The notes beneath the pieces are model-generated. The model was not told the origin of the DNA. It searched no databases and was given only the letters and a program-made list of their open reading frames with translations. From Perca fluviatilis (taxonomy: Eukaryota > Chordata > Actinopteri > Perciformes > Percidae), in NCBI RefSeq assembly GCF_010015445.1, contig NC_053133.1, forward strand, positions 3,380,764 to 3,444,763: a stretch of DNA of 64,000 bases, given 5' to 3'. Shown here one piece after another: positions 1 to 12,000 of this stretch (within the stretch, counting starts at the first letter, position 1; each line of letters starts with the position of its first letter). Both the position numbers and the translations under genes were made by a program.

Positions 1-413
1 CTCTCACACACAGTACTGAAATGCTTACTGAATGCACTACTGAAAAATTATACGCTCACATACCATACTGAAACCTCACACGCATACAAGTGAAATGCTC
101 TCACACACTATTTAAACGCTCTCATGTAAACTACTGAAATGCTTTCATATACACTACTGAAACGCTCTCATATACAAAACTGAAATGCTCTCATATACAT
201 AACTGAAACGGCCTGATATACACAACTGAAATGCTCTCATATACACTACTGAAATTAGTATGAAAATAGTGTATGTGAGAGCATTTCAGTATGTATATGA
301 GAGCATTTCAGTAATGTATATGAGAGCATTTCAGTAGTGTATATGAGAGCATTTCAGTAGTTTATATGAGAGCATTTCAATAATGTGTGAGAGCATTTCA
401 CTTGTATGTGTGT
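1..413. repeat. Minisatellite arranged as two inverted half-arrays
   Basis: From 1 to about 250 a unit of about 23 bp (core CTCTCATATACACTACTGAA) repeats on the plus strand. From about 262 to 410 the same unit repeats as its reverse complement (core GAGAGCATTTCAGTA). The two halves meet in a short spacer near 250-262, so the block is a large imperfect palindrome. No gene is visible in it. Confidence 0.8.
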
Positions 414-1157
414 AAGGTAATTGTGAATAATGTCCCGGATGGGCCATCATACATCACACTGGACACTGATATATTGTAATAAATCAATTATATTTCCATG
501 AAACGTACAAAATACCAAGAAACAAGGCTAGGTCAAAACCTAGTATATGGCTGGACTGTGTATGGTCAATGTCCTAAATTACGAAATATTATATGGATAG
601 TCAATGGTAATGACTATTATGTGAATTCCTGGATATTCAATTTTCATCTGCAATTTTCTGTACTTGTCCCAGTAATATTTGTTCTTAAAGTGTACTTAAG
701 TAGCATATTACATGACATGGTTTCATGACACTCTTTCAACTGGAGAGGGCAGTAAAACAATGTGTTTCTATCCTGCTGTTAATAAGTACTAAGTTACTCT
801 ATAAGTGCTTAGAAAAAGGACATTTAAGCACAAGCACACTATGATCCAGAGCAGCTACTAAATACCTTGAAGTAAGATTGTTTTGTCAAATTTATGGTCG
901 GGTTTAGTGACTTTAGTGAGCTTTATAGAGTTTACATTCTTTTACATGATTCATACATTTTTTTTTATTATTTTTATTATTCAGTATTAATTTATTATGA
1001 TACTCTGTGTCAGTGCATCCTGTCCAGAGGCTCTCCAGACAGTGGAGAAGGGTATGCAGTTTACTCATAACGCAAATAGGACAATAATGAAAATAAGTCA
1101 AGTAATTTACTCTTCTACTGCTGACAAGTTCTGATATGTTTTATTTTTATAAATATA
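414..1157. other. Spacer, no recognised gene
   Basis: AT-rich sequence with only short chance reading frames. I searched the minus strand of 1-1782 for the next expected AGL exon (after the LHVAE segment) and did not find it, so this stretch is probably AGL intron. Confidence 0.5.
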
Positions 1158-1236
1158 TTGTATATATTTAATAAAATATATTATATATATTTAATAAAAT
1201 ATATTATATATATATTATATATATATATATATATAT

Positions 1237-1330
<94 letters not shown>

Positions 1331-1333
1331 CAT
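1158..1333. repeat. (AT)n microsatellite
   Basis: Near-pure TA dinucleotide tract, about 110 bp uninterrupted at its core, preceded by imperfect ATATATTTAATAAA copies. Reading frames across it give only Ile-Tyr repeats and are artefacts. Confidence 0.95.
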
Positions 1334-1782
1334 ACACTCAACAGCTGTGAGTGGCTGACTGAAGTTTCTGGTCTCTTTTTGGTCGCTCTGTGTGGCATGC
1401 AAAGATCTCTGATACAAGTGGATCGCTCAGATCTACACAGGTAAAACAGTCTGATTACAGTGCAATCACACATTAAATATAAACCAGTGTGTTACTGTGC
1501 TGTACTGTGTGTACTGTGTCCTCTCACTCTAGGACTTCTTCTTTCGTATTATTTGTTTCTAATTTGGATGCCTTGGATATTGCTATGGATGCTCAGGTAC
1601 TTCAGCTAGAGCTAGATGCTCTTTTAATGGAGAGAGGAAGGACAGAAGGGGTAGCAATGCTTCTGGTCTCAAGGATCAAAGATCTATATTTTATCACACA
1701 TTCTGACAAAACACCTTCAATAGTATATGCTCAGGAGGATTTTGATCATCTTTGGTCGCACAGAATAGTAGCTAGAGAATAC

Positions 1783-3748
1783 CTCAGCCACATGCAGAGG
1801 GGTGGATAGGCAGTTGACCAGGCATACACCAGAGAAGACTTTGGCTGTCATCTCTGTGTATGTCTTCATATGAGCCCACAGATAAGGACAGTCCTCCGGT
1901 TTCTCTCCATAACGAAGCTTGATAGTGTCAGCCTGACAGACCAGTTCTCTCCGTAAGTAGGCCTCTGAGCCTGCGGACAACAGGAGACGAAGAAATGGCA
2001 AATTAAGGAACATGGTGGTGCAAATATCTCTCTGTTCGTTTGTGTGATTTCAATGGCTGCCTGTGGAGATTTGGCAATGATAAAGACACCCAGTGGATTT
2101 TACCGTTACTAGCTATAAACAGAACTGTTTTTATATGAATGGGTCTGCACATCCATGTGCACGTGGGTGACGCAGTACACATTTCTGTTGATGATTTCCT
2201 GAGGTTAGGGTTCCTTTACATAAATAAAGACATTATCACCATAAATTTATGCACAAAAAATCACCAGAATGCAGGAAATTAAGTGTTTGACAATCAAAAT
2301 GTTCAGCCAAGCTAGCATTTGTTATATAAAGTAATTGACAGAACCTAAAAACAGAAATATGCCACAAATACAGATGTAGTATCCAGTATAGTGCACAGTC
2401 AAACAGAAAAACTAAGACTCATTGTACAAATATTAACATTAATAACAATAATAATACAAACACAACTGCTACTTCTAAAAGTAATAATGATAATTTGGTT
2501 GAGGTATTTCTCTTACTACAAATAAATAGATAAATAAATAAGACAAGAGGGTATAGGGTGATGCATTGGTCACTTTTGCGCCTGCCAAGTTTGTTTACGT
2601 GGTTCAGCGCAGTTCCTGAGCAGGTCATTTCCCTTCACAAAGCCATCATGGGCCAGGAAGTGACACGCCTTCTCTCTCTGCTCCATCAGCTGCATTTCTT
2701 CATCAAAGGTCATCTCTTTAAAGGGGAAGGAGAAATACCTGGAGGAGGCACAGGAACTGACATGTAGATCAAAACATAATGTAACAGTATCCTCTGCACA
2801 TTCTATAAATTCTTTTTCCTTTTTGAACTTTTTGAACTTTTTGAACTTTTTGCACATCCCTCTACGTTTTTGTACATCCTGTAACATACAGCCTCGGAAA
2901 AGCTTTTAGTAGCTTATTTGGGGTTCCCAATTTCTTCTGAAATTGTGTTTAATGATACAGTGATGATGTGTGAAATAAATGTAAACGATGTATGTATGTA
3001 TGTATGTATGTATGTAAGTATGTATACATACAGTATGTTGTATGTATGTATGTATGTAAGTATGTATGTATGTATTTATGTATGTATGTACAGTATGTAT
3101 GCATTTATGTATGTATGTATTTATGTATGTATGTACAGCATGTATGCATGTATGTATATATGTATTTATGTATGCATGTATGTATGTATGCATGTATATA
3201 TTGTTTGTTTATTTTTATATTATTGTTTTTATGTATGCACCACCAACTAAAGCAAATTCCATGTAAGTGCTACTTACCTATATAAATAATAATAATAATA
3301 AACATATTTCTAAATATATTTCTGATTCTGATATTATACTTTTCAATAACAAAAATTTCTTAGAATCTCTAAGAATAATTTAAAAGGACAATTTAGGGAG
3401 ACTCTTACATTTTTTTTATTTCTTTACACTACCCCCCCAGTCAATAACTGGTCCATACACGTTTATTTTAACCCAAGATAGTGAAAAAATTTAGATACTG
3501 AGATTTTAAAAAATCCTACACATGGTGACTTTAACAGGTCAGAGGGTTGGAGCGCCTACCTGCTACACAGAGGGTACTTCCTCGTGACCGGACCCAGCTT
3601 TGGCCCCTGATCAGAAAGACGCTCATAAACTACATTTCCCACAATGCAGCTGATCGCCTGAGGAGAAAAATTAGCAGTGGGGTTGGAACCAAAAGAAAGT
3701 TGGTCAGCAAGAACTGAAAAAAGGAATGTGTTATACTGAAAAATCACA

Positions 3749-3819
<71 letters not shown>

Positions 3820-5371
3820 GCTCTGCGTGGTGGTTCATCTCGTTGTATAACCCCGAGTTCAGCTCCTCCAGTCTCTTTTTGAAACAGATACAACACTCCT
3901 GGATGTCTGATGGGCTCATACTGTTACCAGAGAGAGGGGGAATTAAACCATCAGCCATTGGCTAGTCTCACATCTCCACAGCGCTGTGGTGTAAGGTCTG
4001 GCTCTACCACACACACAGACACACACACACATACACATTCTGGGATAGGAGTAAAAAAACGCTCTGGGTTGTTTGCATTTCTTTAAACCAATCACAGTTG
4101 TCTTGGAGACTTTGTCTTACACACAAGAATGTATTGATCTCAATCGAGGAGATTAAGGAAGACATTGCAGTGCTATTATGGAGTGTCCTCCCCAACTCTG
4201 AGGTTCTGAGCCTTTTCCTGATGCTTACTGTATATTCCTAGCCCAAACTATTGAGTATGTGATATCTCAAGATATCGATGGCGCTAAAGAAAAGATGGTC
4301 ACCTACTCAAACTCAAACTATGTCACCTTGTTACACTGCTTGCACTGCCCTCTAAAAGGAGATAGTCCTGAAACAAAGCATTCACATATGATGTGACCTA
4401 TGATGACCTGATGTCTAAGCTTTACCTTTAGTCTCATCATACCACTTCATGGTGTTTCTGGAAATTCCACCACAGGTGGAACATTTGCACCCCAATAAGA
4501 GAAAACACAGCAAAAGAAAACCCCACATTCAATATTAAATCAAGTTAACAGTAATGTGAGAAAGAACAAAGCAGGCCTGCCTTGTTGCTCGATCCAAATG
4601 TTCTTGAAACTTTTTTCAGCGCGTTGCTTGCTAGTTTGACGTATGTTGTTGTTTCCAGAAGCAAACTGTTTGAGAACAGCAACACAGAGAGCGGAATGTC
4701 ACGTGCGGGATGCTGTGGACGAAGTACACACGGCGATACACTGGTAAGAGCTAATGAGGTTTAACCATCGATCAGCTAATTTAAATAACTCAAGTTACTG
4801 TATTGTGTCACCAGTTAACTTTTCAACAATTTAATATTGTATGTGGGGTTTTCTTTTGCAGGGTGCATATGTTCCACCAAAACAAGTTCCTTACTGAGAC
4901 TATTTCGCAGATTCACGTCGCTGCATCTGGAGCCCAAAACGATTGTGACTGGTTTAAAGCAATGCAAACAAGCCATAACATTTTTATTCCTATCCTAGAA
5001 TGTATCTGTGATGTAGCCAGATCTTACTCCACAGCCTTGTAGCAATAGATCTAGCAATGCGAGACTACTCGTATTACTGTAAAAGCCTGCAGATTTGTTT
5101 ATTTACAGATTTTGCACTCCACTTAGTTACAGTAATATACAGTCAAGCCTACTGTTCCTATCCCATAGGAAGTAAAGTCCAAGGCCAGAGAGAAGAGTCA
5201 CCTGTGAGGTGTGAAAATATCCAGGGCAGAGTTCATGTCCACTGTGTTTCCAAAGCGTCGGTGCTGAGGGTCCTGAACCACCTTCAGCTGCTTCTTACAC
5301 TCTGGACTTGACCCGACACCTGAACCTAGACAGACAGGCAGACAGACGGACAGACAGAGAGACAGACAGAA

Positions 5372-5403
<32 letters not shown>

Positions 5404-5940
5404 GGATGGACGGACAGACGGACAGACGGACAGACGGACAGACGGACAGAGGACAGACAGAGAGACAGACGGACGGACAGACAGACAGACAGACAGAGAG
5501 ACAAGGGTGTGATAATTACAACAAACAGCAATATATTTCACAGATGTTAGTCTCGTCCACATATTACAACAAAGCTAAATTTGGCATTTAAAAAATTACT
5601 GAATATGGGTCATACTGAAAACACTTTACATAAGACTTTTACAGACTCATCAGTGGAATAATTCTGTAAATTATCACATTTCCCTGTGTCCCTCTAACAT
5701 GTGAGTGGACACTTATCTAAGTTCAGAATGAAGACTACTACTACTACTACTACTACTATACTTTGACTTTGTTGACTTTAGAAAAGTGTGTGACTGAAGC
5801 ATGTTCCTTGGTCATTGTTTTCTCACCAGCCTGCAGCCGCTGTCTGAACTGCTCCACAGCTTCATCCACACGGACCTGCAGGAACTCCCACAGCCTCAGC
5901 CTGGAGAACACCTGGTGCCACAGGACGCCCCGCAGGGCCT

Positions 5941-6031
<91 letters not shown>

Positions 6032-9000
6032 AAACACACAGACACACGCACATGCACACACACATAGCATTAGGCCATATGTTTCTGCCAGAACATATTT
6101 GCTGTTGCCAATTAGTTCTACGTGAAATAAATCTCCTGGTTTCATTGCACTGTGCAGATTTATTATCCAAGGGGTTATGGGAACAACATCAAAAACTAAC
6201 AAATCTGGTTTCTGGTAAAAAAAATATAAGATTTGTGAGCTTATGCATAGTGTTAGTTCATGCAGGACACAGAAGTCAATCCCCCTCTTATTGAATTTCT
6301 ATCAGTCACACACCAATCACAGCCGTTCTCACATCAAGCCGATCCTTTTAAATGGGCCTCCCTCCTCACTGGTCCCTGCTACACTGACGCTGCTTCACTC
6401 ACTGCTGCTGCTGGCAAAGCTTTGCCTCCACCTTCCTAGTTCAGAGTCCTAACATGACTCAAAGTTTAAAATGGTTTTCAGAGACTACGTTTACATGCAC
6501 ATAATATTGGGTTTTTTGCCCTTACACTGAAAAAGCCGATTTTCCGACTAAACTGTATGCTACACAGCTAATGAAAGTGAACATTCCACTAATATTCCCT
6601 TTTACATGCTGTCGTGCAAAATAGGATTTTTCAAAGACTTGTTGGACCGTGTGAACACAGCGTCCCTCTTTTATTCCTTCAACCAGCTTCTTGAAAAGGT
6701 CGACGTTGCAATGTTTGCACATATCCAAAAACCTGTTGATATCCGAGTCTTTGATAAAGTTTAAAAGTAGCTGTGTTTCTCCTTCTTATCGGGTCTGTAG
6801 CCTTCCAAACTGTTGGCTGGTTGGTTTGTGTACAGAAACCATAGCAACGCACAGAGCTGACCATAAGTCATAAACAGGCAAGAGGCCACAAACTGGTTGT
6901 AAACTGTGGTAAAAACCCTGATTGAGACACATATTCCAAATGCGCTGTATACATGTCCAAAAAAAAAGCCGCTAAAACCCAAATAATACCGACCTATCCC
7001 ACAAGTCTTAATCAGAAAATGCTAAATTTGGAAACAGGCCTTACTGGGAATATGCTATTTACATTACCTTTACGTATAAAATTCAGAATACTGTCATATT
7101 CAGAATAATAGTGGAATATTGGTGTGCATGTAAACGTAGCCACTGTCTTGCTTTGGAGCATTAATAGGAGCACAGCCATCAGGCCAAGCATAGCTGTATT
7201 TCCATTACGTTGCAATATATGGTTAAATCTGTCGAGAGTGTTCCTGACTGAAGTTATATAAGATGTTAAAATGTGCATGAGGTTTTAACATGACATTAAC
7301 TTCAACACACAAGTACCCACAATTAAGAATGCATATGCTCACATTCATGTTCCATTCATCTTGAAAGAGTGCTGGTACTCCTTGTTCAGAAAATTTCCCA
7401 TCAGCCACCTCAAAGCTGAGGTGCCACAGAGCTCTGTCTAGGAGCCACGCTGGTTTCAGATGAGGAGAGTTAACCAGGTTGTAACCACACTCAGGATGGA
7501 GGTGAATCCACCCACTGCTAACCGCTAGAGACAAGAGAGGAGAGGAGGAGGAGACAAGGTAAGAGAAGAAAAAAGAAGAGTGTACAAATGAATTATCTTT
7601 TTGAAGATGGAGAGGGATTCTGCTGAAGGTAACTCGTTCCAGCACTGACAGAGCAGGAGAAGAGTTTGGATATCCTGCCCCGCAGTGACAGGACAACTAG
7701 TCATTGTAATTTGGCTGACTGTAGCAAGTGAGCATAAAGCCGAATGAAGGAATTCTGGCAGGTGGGGGCTTTGCTAGTGGCTGCAGTACAGTAATATTAT
7801 AGTAAGTCTCGCATTGCCAGACCTTCCTCCACAGCGCTGCGAAGCAAGGTCTGGCTAGTCCACACAGCATTCCGGGATGGCAGAAAAACATGTCAAGACT
7901 AAGACTTTGAGGGGTTGAGACCAAGTCAAAACTAAGACCAAGGCAGGGCGAGACAGAGTCAAGACCGAGACAGCCAGAGCTTCTACTGTCTCTCGCATTC
8001 ACTTTCTTGGGAGTACGTGTTTAAGGGGGCGGGGAGAGGGGGTTAACGGTAAGAACATTCAACTTAGAATTGAGTCAAGTTATTGTTTGCATTTGAAGCA
8101 GGAAGTTTTACATCCAATCACAGTAACGACGTTGACACATAAAATTAGACAATGCAGAGGCAACTTAGTGATATCCCTGCAGTTGTGGTCTTGACCGGTC
8201 TTGAAATAAAATCCAGAGTCCTCTTCATCCGAGACCGAGACAAGACCGATTGACCAAGTGGTCTTGAGACTGGTCTTAAGACCAATACCGATCTCAAGTA
8301 CTTTAACACTGGTTGTGTGGCTCAGGTTCTACCTGTTTTGCAACACCTGGGAGTTGCTTGACATCCTTCCCAATCCTTTCCTTATTTTTATTTACAATCT
8401 ATTCTATAATTATGTCATCCTGATTGGCTATACTGTAATTTTCTGTTTATCTATCAATTATCTATCAAAGAATGGACAAAATCACTGGAGATCTCTTAAA
8501 AGTTTGTTTACTTGAGTCAGTTTACAGCACTTCAGCATAAGTACAGAAAATGACTGAAGGTTGTTCACAACAGCATCTTTTTAAAGGAGTTGGGAGTCAA
8601 GTTAGTTATTCGGTTCATGCAATCAGTAGCTTTTCTTCTTGTCTCTGGTCAGGCCCGGCATCTCCTCCACATTATGCACTCTGCCCTCAGGGATACATCC
8701 TGTGCTCTTTCCAAGGTCACTCAGCTTTCATGATTAACACATGAAAGACAGACATACTAAAACAGCAGTTCGGATGCAAATGGTTTAACAAAGAAACTGA
8801 AGCAAAACCATTCTAAGCATAATTTTTCTAACAGGGGGTGTTTCCTTATGCGAATCAAGGGTCTTAGGACAGAGGGTGTTGTATGCTGTACATATTATAA
8901 AGCCCCTTGAGACAAATTTGTGATTTGTGATATATCGGGCTATATAAATGAAATTGCTTTGACTTGACTTTGACAATTGAATTTTGAGTTGCTTGACAAT

Positions 9001-12000
9001 AAAAGAAGTATTCAAACTACATTGATGATAAAAATTCCGCGTGAGGGTAGGTTTTCTATGTGAAGTTAGCTGTCATGTCTTGACAAAGTGCACCCTGTTT
9101 CTATTAGCAGTCTATCTATGTATATGACCTTCAGCATGAATAGAGACAAAATGTCAATGAGGAAACTGAGACGGTGATGCAACAGCCACAGCTGCCTGCT
9201 GGAAAGGCCAACTGTGGTATGTTTCCACCGCAGCACTGCCACTATCCTTGTTAAAAATAAAACAAGATATGTTCACTCATCATACTGAGTCACTGCAGCA
9301 GATAAAAATAGGATACAGCACAGAAGAAAACAACAGTCACTCTATATCACATTGTACCACACACAAAGTGTGTTCAACCCTTGCAATAGTTCCTCAAACA
9401 CAGCAATTATTAAAATTCTCAAATTCATAAAATCATATGGCCCACATAAGGTTGTATATTAATTTGTTTACCTTAAGTAGTAGAAGTAGTTTAGTTTATT
9501 TTGAACAAATAATCATAATAAGAACATGTACATTTCAGAACAAGCAAGAAAAAACAACAAAAACAAAACACTCAGCAAACATATCTTTCAAAATGATTGT
9601 AAATTATTCAAATAAGGATTCCCATGTTCAAAAAAGAGAAGGAAAAAGTAAAAAAAACAACTTTCTGGTTCTACCTCTTTTTTCTACTTGTGTACTTGTA
9701 TGCATCATTACAATTTGGGTTCAGGAGTAATTGTTTAACTGAGACAGTAAACTGCTTTTGTAGAATGCCTGTGGAACGGAGTGTGTTTAAATATGAAGAA
9801 GGCCTTAGAATCTGTCAACCATTAAATTACACTGCTTAAACTTCATAAATATTGTACATATCTGCATCACCTCCAATAAGCTCCTCCAATTCTCCACGTT
9901 CGAACGGTTTCAAACCTTCTGCCTCAACTCAAAATGACCAGCCTGGACATAAGGTGAGACTAGAAAGCAAATGCACAGTATGGAGCTCTCAAAACATTTG
10001 TTGTTACAAATTGCCAGAGACTCAACTGTTATCCAAAAATCAAATCAGTACCATGAATCAAAACTACTGTATAATCATGGAACAATTATGAGACAATGGG
10101 CCTCTGATACCCGGTTTAGCTCACGATACATCCAAAGTAGGCTAAGTTACCGTATGCAACACTGGAAATGCATCTGTAATTTATTCTTTTATTGTAATTA
10201 ATGATTTTCTGTCTGAGCAAAACATTCATTGCGACTAAATGACCTCCCCATAATACTAGCTCAGTAAGATACAGTGGGTGATACAGCACCGTAAAGAAAA
10301 GACCTTTACGACAGCAGGTGTGGTAAAAACACTACCGTCCATCCATCCGTCTTCGTCCGCTTATCCGGGGTTGGGTCACGGGGGCAGCAGCTTCAGCAGT
10401 GATGAATATCACAAACAGGATATTCCCCAGAGCTTTTAGTATTTCTGGACGGATCTCATCAATCCCTGGGGCTTTGTCACTGTGAAGTTGTTTGACTACC
10501 AGTGATCATCCTCCAGCTCTGCCTCTAACATAGAGGGCGTATTAGTCGGATTCAGGAGTTCCTCAAAGTGCTCCTTCCACCACCCTATTACCTCCTCAGT
10601 TGAGGTCAACAGCGTCCCGTCCCATCAAAGTTTCCATAGCTTCAGCAATGGAAACTTTGAACATTGTCCACTCGGGTTCAATGTCCCCGGCCTCCACAAG
10701 GATTAACGAAAAGCTCCGCCGGAGGTGTGAGTTGAAAGTCTGTCGGACAGGGGCCTCCACCAGACGTTCCCAATTTACCCACACTACCCGTTTGGACTTA
10801 CCAGGTCTGTCCAGAGTCTTCCCCCACCCCCTGACCCAACTCACCACCAGATGGTAATCTCTTCACCCGAGTGTCCAAAACATACGGCATTAGATCAGAC
10901 CAAATCAATCATTGACCTTCCACCTACACTTACAGCCCGGTCTCATGGCAGTTCGTGTTATTGTAATCTATTGATACGTGTTCACGGAGACGTTTTTCTT
11001 GTTTTTTACGTGTAAATGTCACGTTATTTTTCTCGTTTTTTACGTGTAAATATCACGTTATTTTCTCGGGGAAAGGACGCTCCATAAGCCGGGAAACGTT
11101 CACGGAGACGTTTTTGTCGGTTTTTACGTGGCGGACAACACGAAAATGTTAAGTAATGTATTTCAATGGGAAGCATATTTTGTGGCCACAGCACGAAAAT
11201 GGTAGGGAGTAATATAAAAAGCCGAAAATCCGCATAGGGAGGTTGGTCGGAGTGGTGGATGGGTCAAACAACACAGGACTTTCAGCCGGGCGAGCGAGGA
11301 TCGCGTCCCACATGTGGTGCTTTGTGTGGCGTTTTGTCCCGCGTGTTACTGTGGCGCGTCTCCCGGTATTTAAGGCGCCCTTTCCCCGTAAGGTTTTTCC
11401 TAAACCCAACCTCCGCCATCCCGTCCCCAGCGGGCCGCCTCGCGGGCGCCTCCCGGCTTATGGAGCGTCCTTTCCCCGAGAAAATAACGTGACATTTACA
11501 TGTAAAAAACGAGAAAAATAACGTGACATTTACACGTAAAAAAGGAGAAAAACGTCTCCGTGAACACGAGAAAAATAACGTGACATTTACACGTAAAAAA
11601 CGAGAAAAACATCTCCGTGAACACGTATCAATAGATTAAGAATAACGTTGACATTTATACGAACTGCCGTGAGACTGGGTTGACACTTATGAGCATCCCT
11701 ATGTTCGAACATGGTGTTCGTTCTAGACAATCCAGAGGCCCGTTCCAGAAAGCAGGTTTAGTGAAAACTCTGAGTTTGTTAACCCTGAGATGAGGGAAAC
11801 TCTGGGTTTTCCGTTCCAGAAAGAGAGGTAACTTAACCTCAGAGTCAGTTACTATGGTAACTGAGTCTGTGAACCTAACCTGGTCGGGAGCAGGTTTTCT
11901 TCAAAAAGCCTTGAGTTTCTCTCAATCTCCTCCCCTCTGAGAGGGAGGAGACTGAGAGAAACGGGGGAAAAAACTTGAGTTTCTCTCAGTCTCCTCCCTC

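Noticed and set aside
1158..1473. Ile-Tyr rich reading frames
   Set aside because: Translation of the (AT)n tract; no gene structure.
2906..3285. Overlapping Tyr-Met-Cys-Val and Tyr-Ile-His frames on both strands
   Set aside because: Artefact of the (TATG)n microsatellite.
5295..5591. TDRQ and LSVC repeat frames
   Set aside because: Artefact of the (CAGA)n tract; only its edge is used as the AGL exon 7 acceptor.
5756..6202. 148-codon minus frame with a Cys-Val repeat
   Set aside because: Only the part 5827-5938 is real (AGL exon 6); the rest reads through the (TG)n tract and intron.
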